A DNA stretch of 64,000 nucleotides from Argyresthia goedartella (Eukaryota > Arthropoda > Insecta > Lepidoptera > Argyresthiidae): NCBI GenBank assembly GCA_949825045.1, contig OX463815.1:18035231-18099230 (forward strand), given 5' to 3'. A program made the translations under genes and the position numbers. Shown in pieces: positions 33,660 to 44,880 of this stretch. The notes under the pieces were generated by a model. The model was given only the letters and a program-made list of their open reading frames with translations. It did no database searches and had not been told where the DNA came from. Position 1 is the first letter of the stretch; the number at the start of each line of letters is the position of its first letter.

Positions 33660-35640
33660 CTACTACATTTTTATTTTTATTGGCTTACATTACAGTAGAG
33701 TAAACATAATTTGGAGCAATGCGTGGACAAAAATACATACAAAACATACTCACAAACTTACAGACAAACATAAGCACATACAAACATACATACAAACTCA
33801 CATAAAAACTTTTTTTTAATTTTTTTATTCGGGATACAAACGCTTTACAATATAACTGGCAAATTGCAAATAAAGTTTCAAATAAAACACTTCGATGTTT
33901 CCGCATATGAAAGCTAAACTTGCTTAACCTCAATGAAACAAAATCATAAAAAAGAAAAAAGAAGAAACAAATTCAAATAAGAGAGAAATTTACAAATAAT
34001 CTGAGAAAACATGGAAACTGATCTTATCTAAAGAACCACATGATCGAACCAGGATTTGGTTAAAAGTTGTCTAAAAGTATCAATATTCAAATTAAATAAA
34101 TCCAAACTAGGATATTGCCACGCTTGTTCAATTCTGAAGGAGCTCTAATGAAAAATGTATTCCGCCTGTAGTTTTTTTTTAGTATGTGCTACAGACAAAT
34201 AAACGGGTTTATGAATAGACGATTTTAACGGTACTTTAATAATCATCAATTATAACAGTTGTAAATTATCGACTCTATTTTGAGCAATTTTAGCCAAGAA
34301 GACAATATCATGTTACGCCTTTAATACATCGGCAACATATGGAATCTTTTACATCTTGCTTCATATGAAATGTCCAATATCATACGTTTAAATTGAAGGA
34401 AATCTCTACATACATACATCTAAACATACATACAACATACACATCAACATTCATACAAAAATACAGACACACATACAAACATACATACACACAATCATAC
34501 TTACAAGCAAACATACATCCAAACATAAATACAACATACATTTAAACATACAAACATACATACAAACAGACGTACAAACATACATAAAAACATACATACA
34601 TATGTATATACATCTAAGAAATTTCGTATACTTTTTTGGCAGCCCTAAAGAATAACGAGTGTGTATATTGTGTTTCCGATAATGTTACATGCATACGCAC
34701 GTGTATAAAATTAAAACCTTTCCTTTTTTTGAAGTCAGTGAAAAATTTTTTGCTCGAATTCGGCGCAGAATATTTAATATCCTGTCATCAGTTCAAACAT
34801 TCTTAGAGCAGCAAACATCAAATACAAAATTTTCAGTAGCTGCCTATTAGGGTTCTAGGAACGCATTTTCTTCACCCAATGCAGTTTCTAAGAACACCTT
34901 GTGAAAAAAAATCAAAATTAAGCCAGTGCTATATTAATTGAAATAACTAGACTTTATTCTATCCCATCTGTGTATAATTGACAAAGTCGAAACCAATCTC
35001 CTTTTTATAATAACAACATAACACACACCACAAAGAAGATATTTTTATCTTAAGGCCGACAACTTGTATGATGGATCAGTCAGTGAGGGTTTGGATATTT
35101 ATTATATACAGGGTGTTTGGTAGATCGATGCAAAGCCTTAAAACGAAGATAGTACAGACCGTTTAGAACCATTAAGGCCATAATTGTGTTAACCGAAGTC
35201 TTACCGTTTCGTTTTTATCGATATTTTATTGTTTTTGACCAAAAACCCAGCATTATACAGGTAATTGTTTTCAGCAAAAATAATTTCTATTTCAATCATT
35301 TCTAATTAAGTACTTTATAAGTAATCTAGCAAAACTTGCTCTAGGAATTTGTGACTTGAGACTTGGCTTTTACTATGAAGTGCTAAAAAAAAACTCATTT
35401 TCAATATTTTTAAGCAAGGTCTTTTTAACTGAAAAAAAACCACTTATTTAATTTTAATGTGATATGCGATCCTCAAAACAAAAATTACAAACGTGAAAAA
35501 TCTAAAATGTGATTTCTTTAATCTGCTTACCCTTGAGAAAGTTAAATTGAAAATGATTATAAAGTACAAAAGATGTTACTTTTCGGAAATATAATATGAC
35601 ATAATGAGAGATGGATAAGGAAAAAGTAAAATCCACGCGA
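33660..35640. other. Intron sequence with (ACATACAA)n-like microsatellites
   Basis: Degenerate acata/caaa repeats occur at 33728-33800 and more strongly at 34405-34610. 33810-34160 is A-rich on the + strand and looks like the 3' untranslated part of a minus-strand retroelement. 'tatacagggtgt' at 35103 resembles transposon ends. No coding sequence was recognised. Confidence 0.45.
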
Positions 35641-36016
35641 CCACATTCGTGGGCACCATCTGGTTAATTTATATTACTGCCACATCTTATCCCCGCGAAT
35701 ACCAATGTACATACTTAGGAATCAATTTATCATCGTTAAAAATTTGCAAATATAATATCTCCGGGAATTTTATTATCAGTCCACACCTGGTTCCACGTGG
35801 GCATTATATTATATTTATATTCTCTTTGTTACCCTTCGGTGTAAAGAAATAAATATTGTTGTTACACGATTCTTTGCATGAGGTACGCGACCTGAATGAA
35901 AACAACAGAAACAGAGGTTAATATGTTCGTAGTAATATCAAAACTGCTTTCTCTTGTGTTGAGATGAACTACTTTACGATGACTAGTGCATAAATTGCTT
36001 AAATTGTCCCTAATTA

Positions 36017-36086
36017 CCTAAAATATGACACCTATACAGGAAGTAACAGAAAGGTGTAGTCATATTTTAGGGGGGTTGTTATGACA
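36017..36086. repeat. Inverted repeat, left partner of 45822-45875
   Basis: 36017-36072 is itself a hairpin (cctaaaatatgacacc ... ggtgtagtcatattttagg). Its right arm with flanks, 'tatacaggaagtaacagaaa' onwards to 'gggggttgttat', is the reverse complement of 45822-45875 with few changes. The pair encloses the Gypsy element and may mark the ends of an older DNA transposon. Confidence 0.6.
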
Positions 36087-36237
36087 TCTCTGAACAACTT
36101 TTACTATGAAACCGATTTTTAATTTGGTCAGAACAACTTTATATTTTAACTTCTCCAAACAAAACCAAGAGTGAAAATTAAAGTTGCTCGGATCAAATCG
36201 GTTTCCTAGGGAAAGTTGTTCAGAATGATGTACCTAA

Positions 36238-36398
36238 TGTAGTGTACTGGCTATTTTCTATAAATTATTGTATCGTTTTTGTCTCGAGCGCATACGTCAA
36301 TAATGGCGTGGTGGGACATTTGTCGTCCGACCGCCGACCGAGCAGGTTACCAGTGGTGTGCCGACGAGCCAAGAGTAGTTATTTCTAGTAATATTACA
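36238..36398 (+). repeat. 5' LTR of the Gypsy-type element
   Basis: 161 bp, TGTAGTG...TTACA. It aligns along its whole length with 44610-44771, sharing 'gtttttgtctcgagc', 'catacgtca' and 'gtcgtccgaccgccg'. CCTAA lies directly upstream. Confidence 0.88.
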
Positions 36399-36400
36399 TC

Positions 36401-36416
36401 TGGCGACGAGGAGAAC
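36401..36416 (+). promoter_or_regulatory. Primer-binding site of the Gypsy-type element
   Basis: TGGCGACGAGGAGAAC lies two bases after the 5' LTR. TGGCGAC is a frequent start for Gypsy-group primer sites; the matching tRNA was not determined. Confidence 0.7.
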
Positions 36417-36949
36417 TTTGAGTAATAAACTATTGTGTGTGTAAATACTATGTAAGTACTAAATAGTGTGTTAAAGAAAGAATTAGAGTGATGATTGAAA
36501 GTTAAAATAACTTAAATCACATTACAGAATAATGTATTTTGCTGATGTAGAACAACATTTACACGTATTCTTATTAAAACTGTTTCGAATATATATGAAG
36601 AGAATATGAAATACCTATCAAAACAGTAAACTGATCATTTGATATCGAAACGGTAAAAGCAGCACAAACTGATGTCTGTTTATTTGTTTATTTTCTGTAG
36701 ATTGCATATGATGATCTGAAAAATTAAATTTACTGGTTACCGATGCAGGCCCCAAATCAGCCCCCTTATTCAGAAACACAAATTGGCTGAAAACTATGTA
36801 AATTTAACAGTTTTCGTATACACTAAACGTCAACTAACTGCGTTGTGTTTGCTGTAGACTTTGGTTAATAAGGGTCCGGTTCACATGATGACAATAGCAA
36901 CGTCTACGTCACTGACGTTTGATTTTAAATAAAACTACGAGGGGGACTT

Positions 36950-37518
36950 CAGCTCAAATAAGAAGTTGGAGCGCGCTCTTTATATTATATTATCTTGGAT
37001 GGTTCTGGCACCGATAAAATAAGAGCAATCTTGTTATATTTCGGTGGATTAAATCAACAGGAGGTGTTCTATGATGAACCTAGGTCAATTAGTCCTAGGG
37101 CTAACATTGATCCTGAAGAAGGTATAGTTGTGTTATCAATGTATTGGTTATATCTAAATTGGATGCTTACGTTGCCCGGAACAGAAAAAAAATAAACGAA
37201 AGCACCGGATATTCCGCTTGATATCACAAGAGGTGGACAAGAAGTTCTTATTTGACTCTGTGTTATCAATGTATTGGTTATATCTAAATTGGATGCTTAC
37301 GTTGCCCGGAACAGAAAAAAAATAAACGAAAGCAGCGGATATTCCGCTTGATATCACAAGAGGTGGACAAGAAGTTCTTATTTGACTCTGTGTTATCAAT
37401 GTATTGGTTATATCTAAATTGGATGCTTACGTTGCCCGGAACAGAAAAAAAATAAACGAAAGCAGCGGATATTCCGCTTGATATCACAAGAGGTGGACAA
37501 GAAGTTCTTATTTGACTC
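36950..37518 (+). pseudogene. Gag fragment of the Gypsy-type element with triplicated segment
   Basis: From 36995 the frame reads 'MDGSGTDKIRAILLYFGGLN' and 'PEEGIVV', typical of the Gag capsid domain of insect Gypsy elements. In another frame the text after 37131 reads 'INVLVISKLDAYVARNRKK' and 'HRIFRLISQEVDKKF', which continues that capsid. This last part is repeated three times with a 130 bp period, after which the similarity stops. A frameshift near 37130 and the repeat make it non-coding. Confidence 0.75.
37131..37518 (+). repeat. Three tandem 130 bp units within gag
   Basis: Units start at 37131, 37261 and 37391 with 'tgttatcaatgtattggtta' and end 'gttcttatttgactc'. I noted one difference, agcaCcgg in the first versus agcaGcgg in the others. 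Unit edges read 'ttgactctg|tgttatcaatg'. Confidence 0.93.
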
Positions 37519-37584
37519 AAACAGAAAAATGTTAGTTCATTACTTGCTCAATACAAAGAAACAATATCTGTAATTAATGTAACC

Positions 37585-37818
37585 AATTAATGTACCCACC
37601 GACGGGCACAGGCCTTGACCCGGGTACGAGTATGATTAAGCCACACTCCACCACGCCGGCTCAGTGCGGGTTGATGGAGGGGTTTTACGACCACTACCAC
37701 GTTGCGTACAAGTCCGTACTTAAGATAATTTCATTATCTCATTGGTACATAGTAAGGATTCGAACCTGCATCTCCAGTGTGAGAAGCAAGCGTGAAACCC
37801 ATTAGACCACGTAGCTCT
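37585..37818 (-). mobile_element. tRNA-derived SINE (family B)
   Basis: Read on the minus strand from 37818: 'agctacgtggtctaatgggt' (A-box region), then 'gcaggttcgaatcctt' (B box), then 'accaatgagataatg' and a body ending near 37590. It lies in the gutted Gypsy element. Eroded relatives are at 21155 and 24000. Confidence 0.8.
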
Positions 37819-38156
37819 TTACCACAATGAATAAACAACATACAGAAATAAAATAATTATTTTATAAATAAAGACGAGCTTATATAAGCTCACCTTTGAT
37901 TTCTAAGAAGATCGCTTCCAGCAAACCAAGTTACGATAATAAAGTGTAATTTTTGATCTGGTGTACAACATAAAACATACTTTACCTAAAACTTATAGAA
38001 TATGTTACCCTTATTAATATAAACTACATACACGAATACCTACAAAAATACATAATAACGATCATCACCATAAGGCCAATAACATCTGTAATAGATGATT
38101 TAAACAGCGTCCAATATGTATCTACTATATATACTTTACATTCCAATTTTGGAGCG

Positions 38157-38181
38157 GCATATATAATAAATATATATAAAT
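38157..38181. repeat. 25 bp target-site duplication, left copy
   Basis: The AT-rich word starting gcatatataataaa is identical to 43747-43771. The two copies bracket the OTU-bearing LINE exactly. Confidence 0.85.
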
Positions 38182-38404
38182 GAATAAATGAATGGTGCTT
38201 CTCCAGCCAGGGTTCTAAACCTGTTCCGGTCTTTCGGCCGGCATACCAGAGAGCACGAGTTTTGAGGGGGGGCGGAATGACCTGCTCGATAGGAGAGGAA
38301 GGAGCGTGAATTCAATCGACCGACTCTTCAGCCTGAAGCCAATATAGGATATGTGGAATGGGGAGGATATAGGATTTGGAGAGCAGCTGTTGTTTTCTTC
38401 AAGT

Positions 38405-39055
38405 TCATGTTTTCCTTCTATTTTCAGGTATTGTTATAGGTTGAGTTTCCTGTCCTGTCGTGTTCGTTTGGGTTATCCGGAAAGGTCTCCGTTTCGCTTT
38501 CGTTTCTGGAATATGGTATATTTGGCTCGATGCCTTTCTGACTTCGTCCCTGTTGTGTGCTGATTCTGTCCAGTAACTGTGTTCTTTACCGTAGTATTTG
38601 ATGTCATGCTTAAGGGAATCTTTCCAGGTGTAAATGGGTCGGCCAACTTTCTTCTTCTTTGCTTCGTATTTCAATGCAGCGTGGAGTAGGTGTTTTTGTG
38701 GGTGTCGTAGAATATGTGTATAGTAACACATCCGATGCTTTTTGATTTGTTTGGTTATTGTTTTGCCCTGTAGTAAGTCATGAATTTTGTGGTGTCTTGG
38801 ATAGCTTCTGGCGTTCTCAAACATGTCTCTGAGGATCAGGCGTTCATATTTTCTTAGTCTAGAACGGTTTGCTTTGGTGAGGGCTGCCGCTTTAAGTCCG
38901 TATGTTATACACGGTGCTATAACCACTTTGTAAATCAGGCGTACTATTTTCCAGTCCATGTTGGATTTCTTTATAAAATGCATTAGGGCCTTGGAATTGC
39001 CTATGGCTTGCCGGCATCTCTTCTTTATTGTGTATCTCCTACTATGTCCTGCCGT
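38405..39055 (-). CDS. C-terminal part of the OTU-LINE ORF
   Basis: In this frame the text 'AGHSRRYTIKKRCRQAIGN' continues the RT, then 'WKIVRLIYKVVIAPCITYGL', 'KYERLILRDMF', 'HILRHP' and a basic tail ending at 38405. This is the thumb and C-terminal extension seen in RTE-like and related RTs. No zinc knuckle was seen in the last 100 residues. Confidence 0.8.
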   Translation of the reverse strand, partial: TAGHSRRYTIKKRCRQAIGNSKALMHFIKKSNMDWKIVRLIYKVVIAPCITYGLKAAALTKANRSRLRKYERLILRDMFENARSYPRHHKIHDLLQGKTITKQIKKHRMCYYTHILRHPQKHLLHAALKYEAKKKKVGRPIYTWKDSLKHDIKYYGKEHSYWTESAHNRDEVRKASSQIYHIPETKAKRRPFRITQTNTTGQETQPITIPENRRKT

Positions 39056-40166
39056 TATATATGCTCGTGCCGTCTACGGGTCGTATTGGAACTCCGTCCA
39101 ATACGATCACTTGTGGGCGCTGGGTGTTTATGGGGTCTCTTATAAGAATTTTCGTCTTTGTTTCGTTAGTATCGAGCCCTACTGTTTTTAATAGTGCTTT
39201 CAAGTGCGTGACGATTTGGTCAAGGTGTTGTAAATCTTGACAAACGATGATGAGGTCATCCGCGAAGGAGAGAATAAGTGGTAAGACTATTTCTTCATCT
39301 TGGTCCAGTTTTATGTTGGGAATTTCTTCTTCCAGTGTTTTGAGGCCATCATCCATTAATATTGTAAATAGTCTTGGTGACAGTGGACAGCCTTGTTTTA
39401 CTCCTTTTCCTTTGTTGATCAAGTTACTTTGCTGTCCGAACCATTTGATGCAGGTCCGTTCATACATGCAGGCTTTTATTATCCTATTGGTTAAAATCTT
39501 ATTGGTCCTTGAAAGGAGAATATCCTTGAGCACGTTTAGGTCTATAGTATCAAATGCTTTGGCGATATCTAGCGCCAGTACATATGTTCTGTTACCCGCG
39601 CGCCATTCTTCGTCTAATACTCTGCGTAGTGTGAAGATGTGGTCATCGGTGGATCTATTGCGGAGAAATGCTGCTTGGTAGTTCCCGAGTTCTTTTGTTA
39701 TCTCGTCTAGTTTGATGAGCAGGTATGTCGCGTATATGCGATATCCTGTATTACACATTGTTATACGGCGATAGTCATTGGTGTCTTGCGGGTTTCTGAT
39801 TTTGGGGATAGGTACTTGGACCGTTTCATTCCAGGACTCCGGTATTATATTTTCTGTCCATGCTCTGTGCATTGTTTTGGTAATAACCTTTAACAGTTGT
39901 GGCGGTATTCCTTTGTACAGTTCCGGGACTAGCTGATCTGTACCCGGCGCTGTTCCGTTACGCATGCGGCTGATTATCGTTTTTATTTCGGCTATTGTTG
40001 GACCATTTCCTAGATAGTCAGGGTTTAATGAAGTTTCGTTAGGGATAATCATAATTTTAGGGCCTTCTGATTTCCTTAATTCCTGTTCCCAGCGTGACAT
40101 TGGGATAAATCGTTGTTTTTTCCACCGTCTCGATTGAAGCTGGTGTCGTCTGTAATAGTGGTACAC
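39050..40166 (-). CDS. Reverse transcriptase part of the OTU-LINE
   Basis: The frame overlaps the upstream one in a different phase. It reads 'RNGTAPGTDQLVPELYK', 'VQVPIPKI', 'YRRITMCNTGYRIYATYL', 'QAAFLRNRSTDDHIFTL', 'LALDIAKAFDTID' (motif A), 'GVKQGCPLSPRLFTILMDD' (B) and 'LSFADDLIIVC' (C), all with catalytic Asp in place. Near 39055 a one-base shift moves to the C-terminal frame. It would copy the LINE RNA at the nicked target. With two shifts the present copy cannot make one protein unless these are sequencing errors. Confidence 0.85.
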
Positions 40167-41973
40167 GATTTGCGTGTTTTTTTCCTAGGCCTTCAAAAAA
40201 TGCTCTGCATTCTCGTTTTTCTTCATTATCAATAATTTCCTCAAGACGTCGTCGGCATTCTTTGAGTTGTTTATTGATTGTTTGGTCGGTTGGTCGACGT
40301 CTTTTAAGGAATTTGGCCTTTTGTAAATTTGCCAGAGCAATTCGGTGTTCCCGCGATCTAGCGGGTTTTACGGAAAGTGTTTTTTGGGCTACTGACTTTA
40401 TAACCCCTGTAATAGATTCCCACGGAATGTCGGGCGTATATTCGTCGTCATTTTCTATAAATTTGTAGTTGTTCGCCGTAAGTTCTTCCATAATCCCATT
40501 ATGGTATTTTACTTTTGTGTCATTCATTTCATCTCGTGCTAGGGCGGTGTACGAACACTGTTTATAGTTGAACTTTAAAGCTGTTATCGCTTTGTACTTA
40601 GTTTGGGTTGTACTCTTTGTTGATTCCATTTGCGTGTCGCCAGTTCTTGGAAGCAGGTTTAGTGGGTCTATTTCACCCCAGATTATCTTGTGGTCGGAAA
40701 TATGCAGGTAGCTCCATTGTCCTCTGATGAAGTTAAATGTGTGTGGCGCATTATTCGAGATAATTATATGGTCTAGTTGTGATTTTGTTTTCCCGTTAGA
40801 CCATGTGGCCCGACATGACTTGCGAGCCACGGTGGTTTCTACTTTTAAGTTTTCGCGGGAACAGATATCCATTAGCATTTCGCCGATGATATTTGATGAT
40901 TTGTGTAGGAGATTTGTTCCTATAATTCCCTTTTTCCTGTATTCCTTTGTATCGCCTAGTCCGATATGCGCGTTAAAGTCACCTAGCATTAATATTTTGG
41001 CTTTGTTTGGTTTCTTTTGAATAATCTTTATAAATTGCGAAAACGTTGCGGTAGCTCTCGTGGAAGAGCTGGGGATATGTGCGTTTATTACATATAGTGT
41101 ATTAGTGGCCGATGTTATTGTTGCTGCCATGGTTTCCAGGTCGCGATTTATATTGTGGACCGTTAAGTTCAGGTCCTTTTTAATAAGTATAGCTAAGCCA
41201 CAGTGTGCGATGCTGGTTGTGCCTGATAGATACCAGAGATAGTGTTTTGACACGTATGTCCCCGATGTCATGTTTGTTTCCTGTATACAGGCTATATGTA
41301 TGTTTCTGTTTGTCAATTCAGCATCAATGTTGAGTCTCTTAGGTATTTCGGCGCATCCTCTAACGTTCCAAATAGCAATGCGCATACGCTCGCATGTGAC
41401 TTTTGGTTTAAATATGGGGCTGTGTCGTATCATCGTATATCCGGTGTTGTCAGGGATGTCATCTATTGATGTTATGGTTGACCCTGAGGAGGTCATGGGT
41501 GTTGCCTTAAGTATCGGGAAAGGTATGTTGTTATCAGTTTGGCTGACGGTTGCTAGATTCATGGGTAAATTTTGTGATTCAAGCAAGTATACGCTGTCGT
41601 AGTGGTTTCCTGTGAAGTTGAGGTTGATAGAACCCACTGCATCCGCGGGATTCTTGGGCCTGTATGTGAGCGATGGTGTATTTTGCTGGTGGATTGTTAC
41701 GTTAATTAGAAAGTATTCGGCGGCTGCTATTATAATCTCCTCTCCAGCCCAAGTGCCGTAATTGCGCAGATTTTTAATGTAGTCATTGAGGGTTTCTTCA
41801 GGCTCGGCGATTGCAAACTTTATGTTCTGTTCATCGCAGTTTTCTTCTACATATTTAACTAGGTCCTTACGAATGTGGGTGTGGTCGAGTGTTAATTGAT
41901 ATAGGTGATTAATTTGGTCAGCAATTGCGTGGAATAGGCAGTTACCATCTCTCGGCATTGATAAGGCTTTCAT
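40110..41973 (-). CDS. OTU-like protease and AP endonuclease, N-terminal part of LINE ORF
   Basis: Start ATG at 41973. Residues 1-130 match an OTU-type cysteine protease: 'PRDGNCLFHAIADQ' with Cys12 after DGN, 'GTWAGEEIIIAAAEYF' near 73-88, and 'GNHYDSVYL' with His124, the expected catalytic pair. OTU enzymes cut ubiquitin linkages; the target of this one is unknown. Residues ~197-440 form an AP endonuclease with 'IAIWNVRG', 'CIQETN', 'MLGDFNAHIG', 'QLDHIII' and 'SDH', all key residues present. A linker of ~180 charged residues follows. The frame ends at 40057, but the true frame switches to the RT frame between about 40166 and 40060. Confidence 0.85.
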
Positions 41974-43746
41974 CTTTTTGGAATGTTGTTGAAAGAAAGA
42001 ACTTAGAGCTAATTTGATTAATTTGAACTACCTACGTACCTATTGTTAATGGTACGGGTTGTGGCTGTCAAAGTTTGTGCGTATCTTTGCGCACTTATTC
42101 TCGGTATTTTCTAAGAAAATTGGAGGCTGGGCCTGGAAGCTATAAAATAGGCGTGAGAGAGACCCGCTTAGGACAAAGAGTCTTTGATTTTATTTTGTTA
42201 TTGTTCGTCAGCTGCCTTTCGTTAATTGCCTGTTTTCTGCAAGATGGTAAAATGATCCTTTTATGATGTGCAAGTGTTGGCTTTTACTCGCTATTTCTCA
42301 GAATTTGCAGTAGGCTTGCATTATTGTTTATTTTATTTTTGTAACAGGTCAAGATGGGCTGGTTGGACCGGATGGTGGCAAATAGTTTAGTTTTGTTTTA
42401 TTGTGCTTGGGTAGGTTCCTGCCTAGTTTTGTATTTTCGGATACCTATCACCTACCTATTTGTACAGGACTATGCCTATGGAATAGTTTAGAGTTGGCAT
42501 AGTAATTTGGAGCGAGAGCGGTATCTGTTTATGAAATGGTAACCAGCATTACGAAGGATGTTACCTGCCAGATATAAAGTTAGTTTTGCTGTTTTATCTG
42601 ATACAGGGCTATCTTAATCGGAGCAATCTCACCAGGTTGTTGCTCAGCTAGTGAGACTCTCTGCACTGACATCACCTACTTCAGTTCACTTCTTTAGTGC
42701 GTAGTAGTGAGGTCCGTGACACGGGTCGAGGTTCAGTCCCTGTGCAAGGCCCTATTGTTTATTGCTCGTTGGAATTCGTTTTTTCTTAGCTCGTTGTCCA
42801 GAGAAGGGGCTTGTTGCACAAAAAAAAACGTATTTGCTTCGCCGTTTTGCAGCTGCGTTAGTTTGAGGAACGTTTTTTGTCGTAATTTATCTCTTTTGTT
42901 TAACTTTTTCTGTCCGGTATTGTTTGGGTTTTAGTATCCTTATTCACGTGCCTGCAGGAAGTGCATGAAAGGGCCTGCCTCTTGGCGTGGGATAACACCA
43001 CGACTCGTTGCGCAACTCTAGTTTCTATTGACTTAGTATATGTATCAAGCACCACGAATGTCTGTGATGAAATGAAATAAGTCTGTTTCCCAGGTTGTTG
43101 CTGTTGAGAGTGCTTAATTTTATGGGTTAGATTCACTTAAGAAATACCTTAAATAATGAAGATTCTACGTCCTATGTAATCGTTTGTGTGTCCGGAGAAA
43201 GCAATTCATTGATAAGGTTAGGTTACTGCTGAGGAGATATCCCAGTGTCATGACACACCTAATGTGCTGGATAGGGTCGGTTAATACTCCAGGATAACGG
43301 CGTGTCGTTAGGGAGTACTGTTATGTATTGCCTGAGACGTAAACTCGGGGTCTCTTCTAGTAGATTCGTCTGTGGAGATAAATATTGGTTGCATGCGTTA
43401 GGACACTGAATAGGAACGGGCTCACCGTTGTCTCAGCTATGTGCACCTATTGTCGTTCACAATATTGTACACGTATTGTCACAGCAGCGTGGCGTAGCCT
43501 ATTATCTGGTAGGGCGCAGCTCAGAACCTATCTAATTCACACTTTACGCACTCTACTTTCACACTTGTAGCTATATTAGACACTCTCATATCATCTCGCT
43601 GATACAAAATCTCCGAAACGCGAGAAACCAGAGACAGAACAAAGGCGCGCGCCGGGTTGTAAACTATTGTTTGTTTAAATGCGTTGGCAAGATGTCGGAG
43701 GTCTATAGACACGTCCGTTCGGTCCGGCAACACAAACGCCACTCTC
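41974..43746 (-). other. Long leader of the OTU-LINE
   Basis: 1.77 kb between the ORF start and the inferred 5' end. No ORF1-like protein is recognisable; the short frames (43136-42900, 43811-43521) carry no known motif. On the minus strand the 5' end begins gagagtggcg. It may hold an internal promoter, which I cannot point to. Confidence 0.5.
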
Positions 43747-43771
43747 GCATATATAATAAATATATATAAAT
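43747..43771. repeat. 25 bp target-site duplication, right copy
   Basis: Identical to 38157-38181. The flanks beyond the copies differ, as expected for a duplication made at insertion. Confidence 0.85.
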
Positions 43772-43914
43772 ATAATAAATAAATATCAGAGGTCAATCTT
43801 ACACAAATCAAACGAGGCCCATAGTAAGCTCAATACGGCTTGTGTTATGGGTACTAAACGACGATATATTTAATAGAGACAGAGACCGGACTTATTTTTA
43901 TATAGTAGATTGGC

Positions 43915-44200
43915 AGCGGTGCCTTGGAATTCAATACGGAAGTGAAGGATAAACATCTGGACTGGAGAAAAGGGAAAATAATATGCAGATAGAAAGAGGA
44001 AAGCTAAAGAAAAATTGTGATTTTGAACCAGGACACAAAGTTTATGTTAAAAACATGACCAAAGAAAAGTAAATTCAAGCTGAATACTCATTTAGTAGAA
44101 AAAAGTTTAAAGGGTGATAATATATAGAAGTTATGACGAAACAGGCCAAACTTACAGAATAAATAGGGTACAATATGTAATAAAGTTCAAGGAGAGTTTA
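43915..44200 (+). pseudogene. Integrase C-terminal remnant of the Gypsy-type element
   Basis: 'CDFEPGHKVYVKNMTKEK' near 44015, and 'DETGQTYRINRVQY' near 44135 in another frame, match the C-terminal end of Gypsy-group integrases. A stop follows TKEK, and shifts separate the pieces. It fixes the element's orientation and shows that pol was once present. Confidence 0.7.
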
Positions 44201-44238
44201 TGACATAAACAGAAACATTTACATATAAGCACATACAA

Positions 44239-44407
44239 GCACACTAGGATACCCTGTGTCGTGGGTACCAGAAACAGCAACGTCACACGCAAAGAAACAT
44301 CCATGACCTGGGGTTTTTCTTTTCTCCACCCCCAGCCGGGGATCGAACCAGGGACCTCTCGCATGGTAGGCAGAGCCACAACCGCTGCGCCACAGAGGTC
44401 GTCAAAC
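44239..44407 (-). mobile_element. tRNA-derived SINE (family C)
   Basis: Read on the minus strand from 44407: 'gacctctgtggcgcagcggt' (A box TGGCGCAGCGG), 'gaggtccctggttcgatccc' (B box GGTTCGATCCC), then a body ending with 'gggtatcctagtgtgcttg'. The tRNA-like head is very well kept, so the copy is probably young. Confidence 0.85.
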
Positions 44408-44609
44408 TACTACTGACACTGATATTTGTGATTAAATATTGATTGCTGTGTAAATGCATTATTGTGATGGTGGAAAAGAGAGCCGAATTCATTAATTGAA
44501 ATAATACATTGTTGATATTATTAACATCGTGGTATGATTTCTGGTAAAATATTCATTGGCAATATCACTAAATAAAACAGTTAAATAAATTATTTAAACA
44601 AGGGAGGGA

Positions 44610-44771
44610 TGTAGTGTATTGGCTATTTATCTATAAATTATAGTATTGTTTTTGTCTCGAGCCCATACGTCAGTAATGGCGGGGTGGGACAGTTGTCGTC
44701 CGACCGCCGCCCGAGCTGGTTACCGGTGGTGAGCTGACGAGCCAAAAGTAGGTATTTTTAGTGACATTTCA
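44610..44771 (+). repeat. 3' LTR of the Gypsy-type element
   Basis: 162 bp, one base longer than the 5' copy and with about 18-20 substitutions. The polypurine tract acaagggaggga (44598-44609) directly precedes it. CCTAA follows at 44772. Confidence 0.88.
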
Positions 44772-44880
44772 CCTAACACTGTTCCTCCCACGAAGCTAAA
44801 TCCCTCAGAAAAAATTGATAATATCTCTTAACTACGACATCACTGAAGAGCTTTTAGTCATCACCTCCAAGTACCCAGTC

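Larger units (their letters stand above)
38182..43746 (-). mobile_element. Apparently full-length RTE-like LINE with OTU domain
   Basis: 5565 bp between 25 bp direct repeats. On the minus strand it has a long leader (43746-41974), one coding region (OTU, endonuclease, RT, C-terminal part; 41973-38405, two frameshifts), a 3' untranslated part and a tail resembling (ATTC)n at about 38182-38195. The perfect flanking repeats argue that both ends are real and that the insertion is young relative to the old Gypsy element it sits in. RTE-like affinity is inferred from the RT and C-terminal text. Confidence 0.85.
36238..44771 (+). mobile_element. Gypsy-type LTR retrotransposon, gutted and nested
   Basis: Short LTRs (36238-36398 and 44610-44771) start TGTAGTGTA. 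They are flanked by the 5 bp duplication CCTAA (36233-36237 and 44772-44776). The 5' LTR is followed two bases on by TGGCGACGAGG, a primer-binding site, and the 3' LTR is preceded by the purine tract acaagggaggga. A gag piece and the last part of integrase remain on the + strand; protease, RT and most of integrase are absent. A LINE (38182-43746) and two SINEs sit inside. LTRs differ at roughly one site in eight, so the insertion is old. Confidence 0.88.

Noticed and set aside
34405..34610. CRISPR-like or satellite array
   Set aside because: The acatacaaac repeats are short and irregular, as in a degenerate microsatellite, and the genome is eukaryotic.
44330..44407. tRNA gene on the minus strand
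   Set aside because: A and B boxes are good, but the sequence continues into a SINE body and the acceptor-stem pairing is not convincing.
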